Assembly: GCF_010725055.1 (NCBI RefSeq)
Contig: NZ_BJKB01000012.1
Coordinates: 62,001 to 126,000 of the forward strand
Length of the DNA: 64,000 nt
Source of the DNA: Gelidibacter japonicus
GTDB lineage: Bacteria > Bacteroidota > Bacteroidia > Flavobacteriales > Flavobacteriaceae
Reading direction: 5' to 3'
Program-made: the position numbers and the translations under genes
In this document: positions 48,587 through 56,052 of the stretch, piece by piece
Position numbering within the stretch: position 1 is the first letter of the stretch
Layout: each line of letters starts with the position of its first letter
The notes under the pieces: model-generated
The model's input: only the letters and a program-made list of their open reading frames with translations
What the model was told of the DNA's origin: nothing
The model's database searches: none

Positions 48587-49218
48587 TTATAATGATATTA
48601 CTGTATGTTTTAGCCTTGAGTTGTACTTCAAATCAATCTCAAGAAAATCAGGAATTAGCTGTTATTGCGGCAGTCTATAAAATGGTTCCTAAAGAGTTAC
48701 CACCTCCACCACCGCCTCCTCCTAACAGTGAGGTTAAAGAAGAAAATAACATAAATTACTCAAAACTAAAACCACTTGCTTTTAATTATGCCATTAATGA
48801 AAATTTTGTTTATTATGATTTTGACTATATAAACGGGATTTCTAATAGATTTATACCTTATAAATCGAATGAACTATTTCAAGAGAAAATTTTGGATAGT
48901 TCATATATGAAATTAGTAGAGAGGCTTTCGGAGCTTAAAGAGATCGAGAAAATTGACAAAGCTCAGCTTGATAAGATAGTTCATAATGACATAGTTTTTT
49001 GGGATAAGCAAACCATAACTATTGAAGAAAAAAAAGAGAATAACTTGTCTGGCATTATAAGTTTTTCCAAGGTTGCATTTAACGACGAATTTACTCGTGC
49101 CGTGGTGGTTGTTGGAAATTATTTTGAACACATTGGTGGTGGTGTCGGTTTATATATATTAGAAAAAATAGACAATAATTGGGTGATAAAATATACAAAG
49201 ACTCTTATAATGTCTTGA
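48577..49218 (+). CDS. Hypothetical lipoprotein with polyproline tract
   Basis: A 213-residue protein not recognised as any family. The signal is MRLIIMILLYVLALSCTSN, with lipobox cysteine C16. A run of eight prolines (about 42-49) should need EF-P for translation. The remainder is Lys/Glu-rich and ends with a possible beta-sheet domain (NDEFTRAVVVVGNYFEH, GGGVGLYILEKIDNNWVIKYT). It begins with ATG overlapping the zincin gene by 10 bases, so the two are translationally coupled and probably act together at the membrane. Confidence 0.7.
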   Translation: MRLIIMILLYVLALSCTSNQSQENQELAVIAAVYKMVPKELPPPPPPPPNSEVKEENNINYSKLKPLAFNYAINENFVYYDFDYINGISNRFIPYKSNELFQEKILDSSYMKLVERLSELKEIEKIDKAQLDKIVHNDIVFWDKQTITIEEKKENNLSGIISFSKVAFNDEFTRAVVVVGNYFEHIGGGVGLYILEKIDNNWVIKYTKTLIMS

Positions 49219-49269
49219 CGATATCCTTATAATAAATAGAATATTAGGTAAAGATATTCTTAATCTCTC

Positions 49270-50247
49270 TTACCATCTAATCTGTTTAGTAATATGAAAA
49301 AGTGCATCACCTTGATAGACCAATGACGCTTCATTCACGTTAATCACATAACCTTCAAGTGTCGATTTTACTTCGTGGTACACTTTGCCATAAGGATCCG
49401 TAATCTGGCCCAAAACATCATCAACCTTAACTTTTGTGTTTACAGAAACTACAGCTTTAAACATCCCAGATTGTCTGGCTCTTATCCATTTGCTTTCTTC
49501 AATAAAAACAGTGGGTGACTTGGGCACATTGGCCTTAATGCGATGATGCAGCATGCCATAATGTGCTAAAATTCGTTTGACACCTTCTACGCCAACTTTA
49601 GAAATGTTGTCATCCACAAAAAATGATTTTCCACCTTCATAAAGTAAAATTGGTTTGCCCAACTGAAAACAGGCATTTCTAAAGGATTTCGCAATATGAT
49701 TGGAATACAGAACAAATGGTGCTGCGAAAATGCGCGCCAAGTCATCCAGTTCAGGTTGGTTTTTGACGATTCTTATTTGTGCCGCATTAAATCGGCTGGC
49801 GCCTCCGGTATGGAAATCGATAATCAAGTCCACATCGGGAATGATCTCATGCATCAGTCTATGCGCTACTCGGCTTGCCAAGGACCCATTGGCAGATCCT
49901 GGAAACATCCGGTTCAAGTCGCGACCATCGGGAAAGGCACGTTTGCTGTTTAAAAACCCGAAAATATTTAAAATGGGCATGCAAATGATGGTGCCGCGCT
50001 TTGGTTGGTTAATGCGTCGTGCAATCAATTGCCTGACAATGTCAACACCATTGATTTCGTCACCATGAATGCCGGCTGAAAATAAAATCGTCGGTCCCGG
50101 AATCTTGGAGCGCTCAATAATTATGGGAATTTCAATTTTTGTTGCGGTATGGAGTTTCGCAATATTAAAATTGATCTCCCGAGACGCACCCAATGGAATT
50201 TCTTCCCCTAAAATGGTGATTATATTTCTATTTTCTTCCAATATCAA
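49270..50247 (-). CDS. Succinylglutamate desuccinylase/aspartoacylase-family protein
   Basis: A 325-residue M14-like zinc hydrolase. The zinc ligands are H61 and E64 in GIHGDEING and H146 in IIDFHTGG; R109 and N112 in GRDLNRMFPG are the substrate-binding pair. The C-terminal half is a beta-rich domain (FKAVVSVNTKVKVDDVLGQITDPYG). Family members remove acyl or amino-acid groups from amide bonds. It is the third gene after rimB and rimK (5-base gap from rimK), so a deglutamylating role on a RimK product is plausible but inferred. Confidence 0.85.
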   Translation of the reverse strand: MILEENRNIITILGEEIPLGASREINFNIAKLHTATKIEIPIIIERSKIPGPTILFSAGIHGDEINGVDIVRQLIARRINQPKRGTIICMPILNIFGFLNSKRAFPDGRDLNRMFPGSANGSLASRVAHRLMHEIIPDVDLIIDFHTGGASRFNAAQIRIVKNQPELDDLARIFAAPFVLYSNHIAKSFRNACFQLGKPILLYEGGKSFFVDDNISKVGVEGVKRILAHYGMLHHRIKANVPKSPTVFIEESKWIRARQSGMFKAVVSVNTKVKVDDVLGQITDPYGKVYHEVKSTLEGYVINVNEASLVYQGDALFHITKQIRW

Positions 50248-50252
50248 TAAAG

Positions 50253-51125
50253 TTAGACATTACGTTCAATATATCTTATGATGCTTTTGGCAATATCCTT
50301 TTTGGTGGCCGCCTCAATGCCTTCAAGTCCTGGAGAAGAATTGACCTCTAAAATTAATGGCCCACGTGCCGATTGCAACATGTCCACGCCACAAACGCCC
50401 AAACCTAATGCTTTTGCGGCTTTAAGGGCAGCGTTCTCTTCTTCGTCAGTCAATTGAATAATTTCTGCACTGCCACCTCGGTGGAGATTGGATCTAAACT
50501 CACCATCCTTACCTTGGCGTTTCATGGCACCTACAATATTGCCATCCACAATAAATGCCCTGATATCTGCACCTTTGGCTTCCTTGATGAATTCCTGTAT
50601 GATGACGCGCGCCTGCAAACCATGAAAAGCTTCAATTACAGATTCTGCGGCATTGTTGGTTTCAGCCAAGACCACCCCAAGCCCTTGAGTACCTTCCAGA
50701 AGTTTGATCACCAATGGCGCTCCGCCCACTGACGCAATGACCTCTGAAGCATCTTTGGTGTAATTTGAAAATACCGTTTTTGGCATGCCCAATCCCGCAC
50801 GCGAAAGTACTTGAAGACTTCTCAATTTATCGCGTGACCTAACCAAGGCTTGCGACTCGACCACTGAAAACACCTTCATCATTTCAAACTGTCGCACTAC
50901 CGCAGTGCCATAAAAGGTCACCGAAGCACCAATTCGTGGAATAATTGCATCCACATTTTCTAAGATACGCCCTTTGTATAAAATGGCCGGATTCTTCTTT
51001 TCAATAATGATATCACACTTCAAAGGGTCTATAACCTCGCAAGTATGTTTGCGTTGTCTGGCCACTTCAACTAAACGTCGGGTAGAATATAAATGGGGAT
51101 TTCTGGATAAAATAATAATGTTCAT
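50253..51125 (-). CDS. rimK: RimK-type ATP-grasp glutamate ligase
   Basis: A 290-residue ATP-grasp ligase. In E. coli RimK adds glutamates to the C-terminus of ribosomal protein S6 and makes poly-glutamate. The ATP-grasp core is clear: [59 protein letters not shown], and the metal ligands in [15 protein letters not shown]. Normal length. It is flanked by rimB (73 bases upstream) and the aspartoacylase-like gene. Confidence 0.93.
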   Translation of the reverse strand: MNIIILSRNPHLYSTRRLVEVARQRKHTCEVIDPLKCDIIIEKKNPAILYKGRILENVDAIIPRIGASVTFYGTAVVRQFEMMKVFSVVESQALVRSRDKLRSLQVLSRAGLGMPKTVFSNYTKDASEVIASVGGAPLVIKLLEGTQGLGVVLAETNNAAESVIEAFHGLQARVIIQEFIKEAKGADIRAFIVDGNIVGAMKRQGKDGEFRSNLHRGGSAEIIQLTDEEENAALKAAKALGLGVCGVDMLQSARGPLILEVNSSPGLEGIEAATKKDIAKSIIRYIERNV

Positions 51126-51198
51126 TGGGTTTAATTTGCTTTAAGTTGTTAATCGATAAGAATTAATGTGATAGCCCAAAAAGTGCTCACCCCAATGC

Positions 51199-51624
51199 TT
51201 ATTTGTTTTTGTTGTTATAAGATAAATGTTTTTGTGTGACATCTACAATAAATTTCTTACTGATAAATTTTCGGCCAATTAAAATCGGAAATCGCATGTC
51301 TTCTCTCGTGCTCAAAGTAAGTGAAATTCGGTATTTTTTCTCAAATAGAATAATGGTGGTCTTTACTTTATAGCGTTTCTGAACAAGCCCATTGCTACTT
51401 TTTACCTTAGCAAAGGTGTATTCTTTAAATCTGATTTCCTTTCCGCTATAATGAGGATGGCCTTTTTCATAAAATAAACACACCAGCTCATTATTGTCTA
51501 TCCATACTTTATGGGTGTGAATGGAAGAGGTATAAGCACCCGTATCTATTTTGATGTCAATATCAAAAAGATTAAGTTCAGGGAAATCTGCCTTGTCAAT
51601 TCTGCCTATGATTTTTTTTGGCAT
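51199..51624 (-). CDS. RimB-like retropepsin-fold protease (ATP-dependent zinc protease family)
   Basis: A 141-residue protein of the family annotated as putative ATP-dependent zinc protease but of retropepsin fold. The active-site triad is D27-T28-G29 in IKIDTGAYTSSIH, with ILIGRKF near the C-terminus as the second hairpin. In Pseudomonas the related RimB works with RimK in S6 modification. It is the first gene of the rimB-rimK-aspartoacylase operon and has no signal peptide. Confidence 0.85.
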   Translation of the reverse strand: MPKKIIGRIDKADFPELNLFDIDIKIDTGAYTSSIHTHKVWIDNNELVCLFYEKGHPHYSGKEIRFKEYTFAKVKSSNGLVQKRYKVKTTIILFEKKYRISLTLSTREDMRFPILIGRKFISKKFIVDVTQKHLSYNNKNK

Positions 51625-51696
51625 GGGTGTTAATTACAATTGGGTCGCAAGATAATAAAAATCCGTTCCTTTATTGAAAGACTTAAAATCCTTTCC

Positions 51697-51727
51697 ATTG
51701 AAAAGTTTTGAAGATATAGTATCTTTG
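51697..51727 (+). promoter_or_regulatory. Promoter of uvrC, possibly leaderless
   Basis: ATTG (51697-51700), 19 bases, TATCTTTG (51720-51727). The start codon at 51732 begins only 4 bases later, so the mRNA may lack a leader. Confidence 0.6.
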
Positions 51728-51731
51728 GGAT

Positions 51732-53534
51732 ATGAGTAAGCCTACCTTAGAAATCCAATTGCAGACCTTGCCCCATCAACCTGGAGTGTATCAATATTTT
51801 GATGCCAATGATAAGATATTGTATGTAGGTAAAGCTAAGGATCTGAAGAAACGTGTCAGTTCTTATTTTACTAAAAACCATCCCGATAACTATCGGGATG
51901 GCAAGACCAAAGTACTGGTCAAAAAAATAGCCACCATCAAACATATTGTGGTCCAAACGGAGACCGATGCCTTGCTTCTTGAAAACAATCTCATCAAAAA
52001 GTACCAACCACGTTACAATGTCCTGCTCAAAGATGACAAATCGTATCCATGGATCTGTATCAAGAAAGAACGTTTCCCTCGAGTATTTTCAACACGCCGG
52101 GTGATCAAGGATGGTTCGGAGTATTTTGGGCCATATACGAGCATGAAGACGGTAAAAACACTCCTCGATCTCATCAAAGGAGTCTATATGTTAAGAACCT
52201 GTAATTACGACTTGGCGCCGGATAAAATTCACACCGGAAAATTTAAGGTTTGTTTGGAATACCATTTGGGGAATTGTAAGGGCCCCTGTGAAGGCTATCA
52301 ATCTGAGGAAGATTATCAAGAAGATATTGCAGCCATCAGAGAAATTTTAAAAGGAAATTTCAAAGATTCATTGGCACAGTTCAAGCAGCAAATGAAAGCT
52401 CATGCTGAGGCCATGGAATTTGAAGAAGCCCAGCGCATCAAGGAGAAAATTGATATTCTTGAAAATTACCAGGCAAAATCTACCGTGGTCAATCCGAAAA
52501 TAAGTAATGTTGATGTGTTTTCCATTGTTTCTGATGAGAGTTATGCCTATATCAATTTTTTACAGTTGTCCTATGGGTCCATTATTCGCTCTCATACCTT
52601 GGAAATTAAAAAGAAACTGGATGAAACTGATGAAGATTTATTGCAGTTGGCTATTACCGAAATCAGACAGCGGTTCCATTCTACGAGCAAAGAGGTGTAT
52701 GTGCCTTTCGAATTGGATTTAGGTGAAGAAATTAAAGTCAGTATTCCGAAATTGGGCGATAAAAGACGTATTTTAGAACTGTCTGAACGCAATGCCAAAT
52801 ACTATAGGATGGAGCGATTCAAACAGGTCAAGATTATAGACCCTGACCGTCACGCCAATCGGATCATGGCTCAAATGAAGACCGACCTTCGCCTCAAGGA
52901 AGAGCCGCGACATATTGAATGTTTTGACAACTCCAATATTCAAGGCACCAATCCGGTGGCGGCCTGTGTGGTGTTTAAGAACGGTAAACCGAGTAAAAAG
53001 GACTATCGCCATTTTAATATCAAAACCGTTGATGGGCCTGATGATTTTGCTTCCATGGAAGAGGTGGTATACAGACGATACAAGCGTTTGTTGGAAGAAG
53101 AGCAGCCCTTGCCACAACTCATTATTATTGATGGTGGCAAAGGCCAACTGTCCTCAGCCTTAAAAAGTCTGGAGCTTTTAAATTTAAGAGGAAAAATTGC
53201 GATCATCGGAATTGCGAAACGTTTGGAAGAATTATTTTATCCAGATGATCCAATTCCGCTATATTTAGATAAAAAAAGCGAAACCTTAAAAGTCATTCAG
53301 CAATTGCGGAATGAGGCCCATCGGTTCGGGATCGAGCATCATCGTAACAAACGCAGCAAAGGCGCCCTGACCACAGAGCTGGAGCTGATACCTGGTATTG
53401 GAGAACAATCAATCGTCGACTTGATGACGCATTTTAAAACGGTCAAAAGAATCAGTAAAGCGAGCCTTGAAGAACTGGAGCCGGTTATCGGAGCGTCAAG
53501 AGCAAAAAAAATACTTGATTTTTATAATAAGTAG
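51732..53534 (+). CDS. uvrC: Excinuclease ABC subunit C
   Basis: A 600-residue nuclease of nucleotide excision repair that cuts both sides of a lesion with UvrB. The GIY-YIG domain (about 13-95: QPGVYQYFDANDKILYVGKAKDLKKRV) is followed by a UVR motif (about 205-235: HAEAMEFEEAQRIKEKIDILEN). The RNase H-like domain contains HIECFDNSNIQGTNPVAACVVF and LIIIDGGKGQL, and two helix-hairpin-helix motifs end the protein (LELIPGIGEQ). The conserved start supports the ATG at 51732. The loop HPDNYRDG in the first domain is encoded by a perfect palindrome (51878-51901). Confidence 0.96.
   Translation: MSKPTLEIQLQTLPHQPGVYQYFDANDKILYVGKAKDLKKRVSSYFTKNHPDNYRDGKTKVLVKKIATIKHIVVQTETDALLLENNLIKKYQPRYNVLLKDDKSYPWICIKKERFPRVFSTRRVIKDGSEYFGPYTSMKTVKTLLDLIKGVYMLRTCNYDLAPDKIHTGKFKVCLEYHLGNCKGPCEGYQSEEDYQEDIAAIREILKGNFKDSLAQFKQQMKAHAEAMEFEEAQRIKEKIDILENYQAKSTVVNPKISNVDVFSIVSDESYAYINFLQLSYGSIIRSHTLEIKKKLDETDEDLLQLAITEIRQRFHSTSKEVYVPFELDLGEEIKVSIPKLGDKRRILELSERNAKYYRMERFKQVKIIDPDRHANRIMAQMKTDLRLKEEPRHIECFDNSNIQGTNPVAACVVFKNGKPSKKDYRHFNIKTVDGPDDFASMEEVVYRRYKRLLEEEQPLPQLIIIDGGKGQLSSALKSLELLNLRGKIAIIGIAKRLEELFYPDDPIPLYLDKKSETLKVIQQLRNEAHRFGIEHHRNKRSKGALTTELELIPGIGEQSIVDLMTHFKTVKRISKASLEELEPVIGASRAKKILDFYNK
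51878..51901. repeat. Palindromic element read in frame inside uvrC
   Basis: CCATCCCGATA, AC, TATCGGGATGG: 11-bp perfect arms with a 2-base loop. It encodes HPDNYRDG within the GIY-YIG domain. A related core lies downstream at 53543-53558. Confidence 0.85.
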
Positions 53535-53576
53535 CCTACAAATCCCGACATATCGGGAGGGAAATTAACCTACAAG
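53535..53576. repeat. Palindromic element after uvrC with flanking CCTACAA repeats
   Basis: TCCCGA, CATA, TCGGGA (53543-53558) shares the TCCCGA/TATCGGGA core of the uvrC palindrome. It is bracketed by CCTACAA at 53535-53541 and 53570-53576. It could also serve as the uvrC terminator, but no T-run follows. Confidence 0.7.
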
Positions 53577-53624
53577 GTCTTCAGTTTATAGCATCTGGAC
53601 GTGCAGGTTTAAATAACAAAAAAT

Positions 53625-55868
53625 TTGAAAAAGTTCACTTATATAATACTTCTTGCGCTGTTCATCTCCCTGTCAATGAATGGCCAGGACACCATTTTGG
53701 AGCAGCCCCAAAAAGCACCCAAGATCGGATTGGTGTTAAGTGGTGGAGGTGCAAAGGGGTTTGCGCATATTGGAGTGTTAAAAGTGATCGACAGCTTGAA
53801 CATTAAAGTGGATTATATTGCAGGAACCAGTATGGGTGCTATCATAGGCTCGTTGTATGCTTCTGGTTATTCAGGCAAACAATTGGATTCCATTTTTAGT
53901 TCTCTTTATTTTGATGATGTTATTAATGATAATCTTCCGAGGTCTGCCAAAACATTTTATGAGCGGGACAATTCCGAACGATACGCCGTAACCTTGCCGT
54001 TCAATAATTTTAAGCTGAAATTGCCTTCAGCCTTATCCAGAGGTCAAAACGTATTTAATCTATTATCAAAACTAACCTTACATGTCACCGATATTTCCGA
54101 TTTTGATCAATTGCCAATTCCTTTCTTTTGTGTGGCTACCGATGTTGAAACTGGCAAAGCGGTTATTTTGGATCATGGAAATTTAGCACAAGCCGTTACT
54201 GCAAGCGGGGCATTCCCATCTTTATTTCAACCAGTTATTATTGATGATCGCGTCCTTATTGACGGCGGTGTCATCAACAACTATCCTATTGACGAGCTTA
54301 AGGCCAAGGGGATGGATGTGGTTATTGGGGTGGATGTGCAAGATGGATTGGCAAAACGGGAAGACTTGAACTCGGCACCAGCAATTTTACTTCAGATCAA
54401 CAACTATCGTACAATTAATGATATGATCAAGAAGGTTGAAAAAACAGATATCTACATTAAGCCGGATATTACGGATTATACGGTGGTATCATTTAGCGAA
54501 GGTCGAAAGATTATTGAAAGTGGAGCGAGGGCTGCACGTAGTAAGATGGAAGGTTTAGAACAGCTTCCAAAATATAAAAGCTCAAGAGGGATAGAATTGG
54601 ATCTAGCCTCTAAAGATAGTATCGCCATTAACGAGGTTATCATCCGTGGAAATAACCGGTATTCACGGGCCTATATTTTAGGGAAAATGAAGCTTGAGGA
54701 AGATGCAAAGGTGAGTTATGCCGATTTTAACGAAGGTGTCAATAATTTAGTGGCCACCAATAACTTTACCACCTTTTATTATGAATTCCAAAAGACGGAC
54801 CGTCCAAATGTTTATGACTTATCGGCTACGGTTGATGAAAGCGAAATCACCAGCTTTTTAAAATTTGGATTACATTACGACGGTCTTTATAAAAGTGCGG
54901 CCTTGGTCAACTTTACCAAAAAACGAGCTTTGTTGGATGATGATGTCATGTCGTTGGATTTGATACTGGGAGATCACGTGCGCTATAATTTTGAATATTA
55001 TATAGACAAAGGATTCTATTGGAGTATTGGACTCCGCTCAAGATTTAACCAATTCAGTAAAAACATCAATGTAAAGTTGTTTTTGAATGATTATGAACAA
55101 TCACTTACAGGCTTGAATAAGATTGGCGTTGAGCTTCAGGATCAAACCAATCAAATTTATTTGCAGACTTTGTTTAGAAAGGATTTTGCACTGAGTTTAG
55201 GAGGCGAACATAAACGGTTGAAAATAAAATCAGAGACGGTATTGGTCAATGTGCCGGGTGACAAGCAATATTTTGAAAACACCGATTATTTGTCGGTTTT
55301 TGGGACTTTAAGATTGGATACTTACGACAATAAATACTATCCAAAAAACGGAGTGTACTTTAGTGGTGACTTTCATTTGTATCTTCACGCATCACATTTT
55401 AATAAGGATTTCAACAAATTCTCAATGGCTAAGGCCGACATAGGTTATGCATTTGGAATTTCGAATAAGTTATCAGCCAATATTTTTACACAGGGTGGAT
55501 TTAAAATTGGCGACAACAATACACAATCGTTGGATTTTGCCTTAGGGGGCTATGGCAATAATTTCATTAATAATTTTATTTCCTTTTATGGTTATGACTA
55601 CATAACGCTTACCGGAGATAGTTTCGTGAAAGGGACGTTGAATCTGGATTTTGAAATCTTCAAAAAAAACCATATTACTTTTGCTGCTAATTATGCTAAT
55701 GTAGGTTATGGGCTTTTTGAATCGGGAGATTGGTTCTCCTCCCCGTACACTGGGTATGCGCTTGGTTATGGACTGGAAACCTTTTTAGGGCCACTGGAAG
55801 CAAAATACACCTATTCTCCTGAACTTGGCGAAAGCATTTGGCTGTTTAACTTGGGGTTTTGGTTTTAA
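53625..55868 (+). CDS. Patatin-like phospholipase with POTRA and BamA-type barrel
   Basis: A 747-residue outer-membrane protein. TTG start; signal peptide MKKFTYIILLALFISLSMNG. The patatin domain (about 33-305) has the oxyanion loop SGGGAKGFAH, catalytic S69 in GTSMG and D213 in LIDGGVINNYP. A POTRA-like segment (about 345-420: INEVIIRGNNRYSRAYIL) precedes a barrel (about 430-747) ending WLFNLGFWF, with the final aromatic typical of outer-membrane proteins. The layout resembles type Vd (PlpD-like) patatin autotransporters, though in many Bacteroidota it may stay anchored. Substrates are probably phospholipids. Confidence 0.92.
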   Translation: MKKFTYIILLALFISLSMNGQDTILEQPQKAPKIGLVLSGGGAKGFAHIGVLKVIDSLNIKVDYIAGTSMGAIIGSLYASGYSGKQLDSIFSSLYFDDVINDNLPRSAKTFYERDNSERYAVTLPFNNFKLKLPSALSRGQNVFNLLSKLTLHVTDISDFDQLPIPFFCVATDVETGKAVILDHGNLAQAVTASGAFPSLFQPVIIDDRVLIDGGVINNYPIDELKAKGMDVVIGVDVQDGLAKREDLNSAPAILLQINNYRTINDMIKKVEKTDIYIKPDITDYTVVSFSEGRKIIESGARAARSKMEGLEQLPKYKSSRGIELDLASKDSIAINEVIIRGNNRYSRAYILGKMKLEEDAKVSYADFNEGVNNLVATNNFTTFYYEFQKTDRPNVYDLSATVDESEITSFLKFGLHYDGLYKSAALVNFTKKRALLDDDVMSLDLILGDHVRYNFEYYIDKGFYWSIGLRSRFNQFSKNINVKLFLNDYEQSLTGLNKIGVELQDQTNQIYLQTLFRKDFALSLGGEHKRLKIKSETVLVNVPGDKQYFENTDYLSVFGTLRLDTYDNKYYPKNGVYFSGDFHLYLHASHFNKDFNKFSMAKADIGYAFGISNKLSANIFTQGGFKIGDNNTQSLDFALGGYGNNFINNFISFYGYDYITLTGDSFVKGTLNLDFEIFKKNHITFAANYANVGYGLFESGDWFSSPYTGYALGYGLETFLGPLEAKYTYSPELGESIWLFNLGFWF

Positions 55869-55871
55869 CAT

Positions 55872-55912
55872 ATTCCTGCGCATGCCTCGTCGGCAGATGG
55901 GGAGGCAGGAAT
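55872..55912. repeat. Inverted-repeat intergenic element
   Basis: ATTCCTGC (55872-55879) pairs with GCAGGAAT (55905-55912), with an internal GC-rich GCCTC/GAGGC option. It is GC-rich in an AT-rich gap, typical of interspersed elements of this group. Confidence 0.65.
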
Positions 55913-56002
55913 CTTAGGTTTGGATTTACACTATCCATAGATATCCCCAATGTCAGGGTGATCGCAGTCGACCCCTTTTATAATATTAAACCATATTTTT
56001 GG

Positions 56003-56038
56003 CCTATCCAGCCCTTCGACTGCGCTCAGAAGGACAGG
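56003..56038. repeat. Interspersed element with CCTTCGACTGCGCTCAG core
   Basis: The segment contains CCCTTCGACTGCGCTCAGAA and a CCTTC/GAAGG hairpin. Elements with this core are widespread between genes in Bacteroidota (from memory). It lies 15 bases from the end of the barrel gene. Confidence 0.6.
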
Positions 56039-56052
56039 TGAATGTGATTTTT

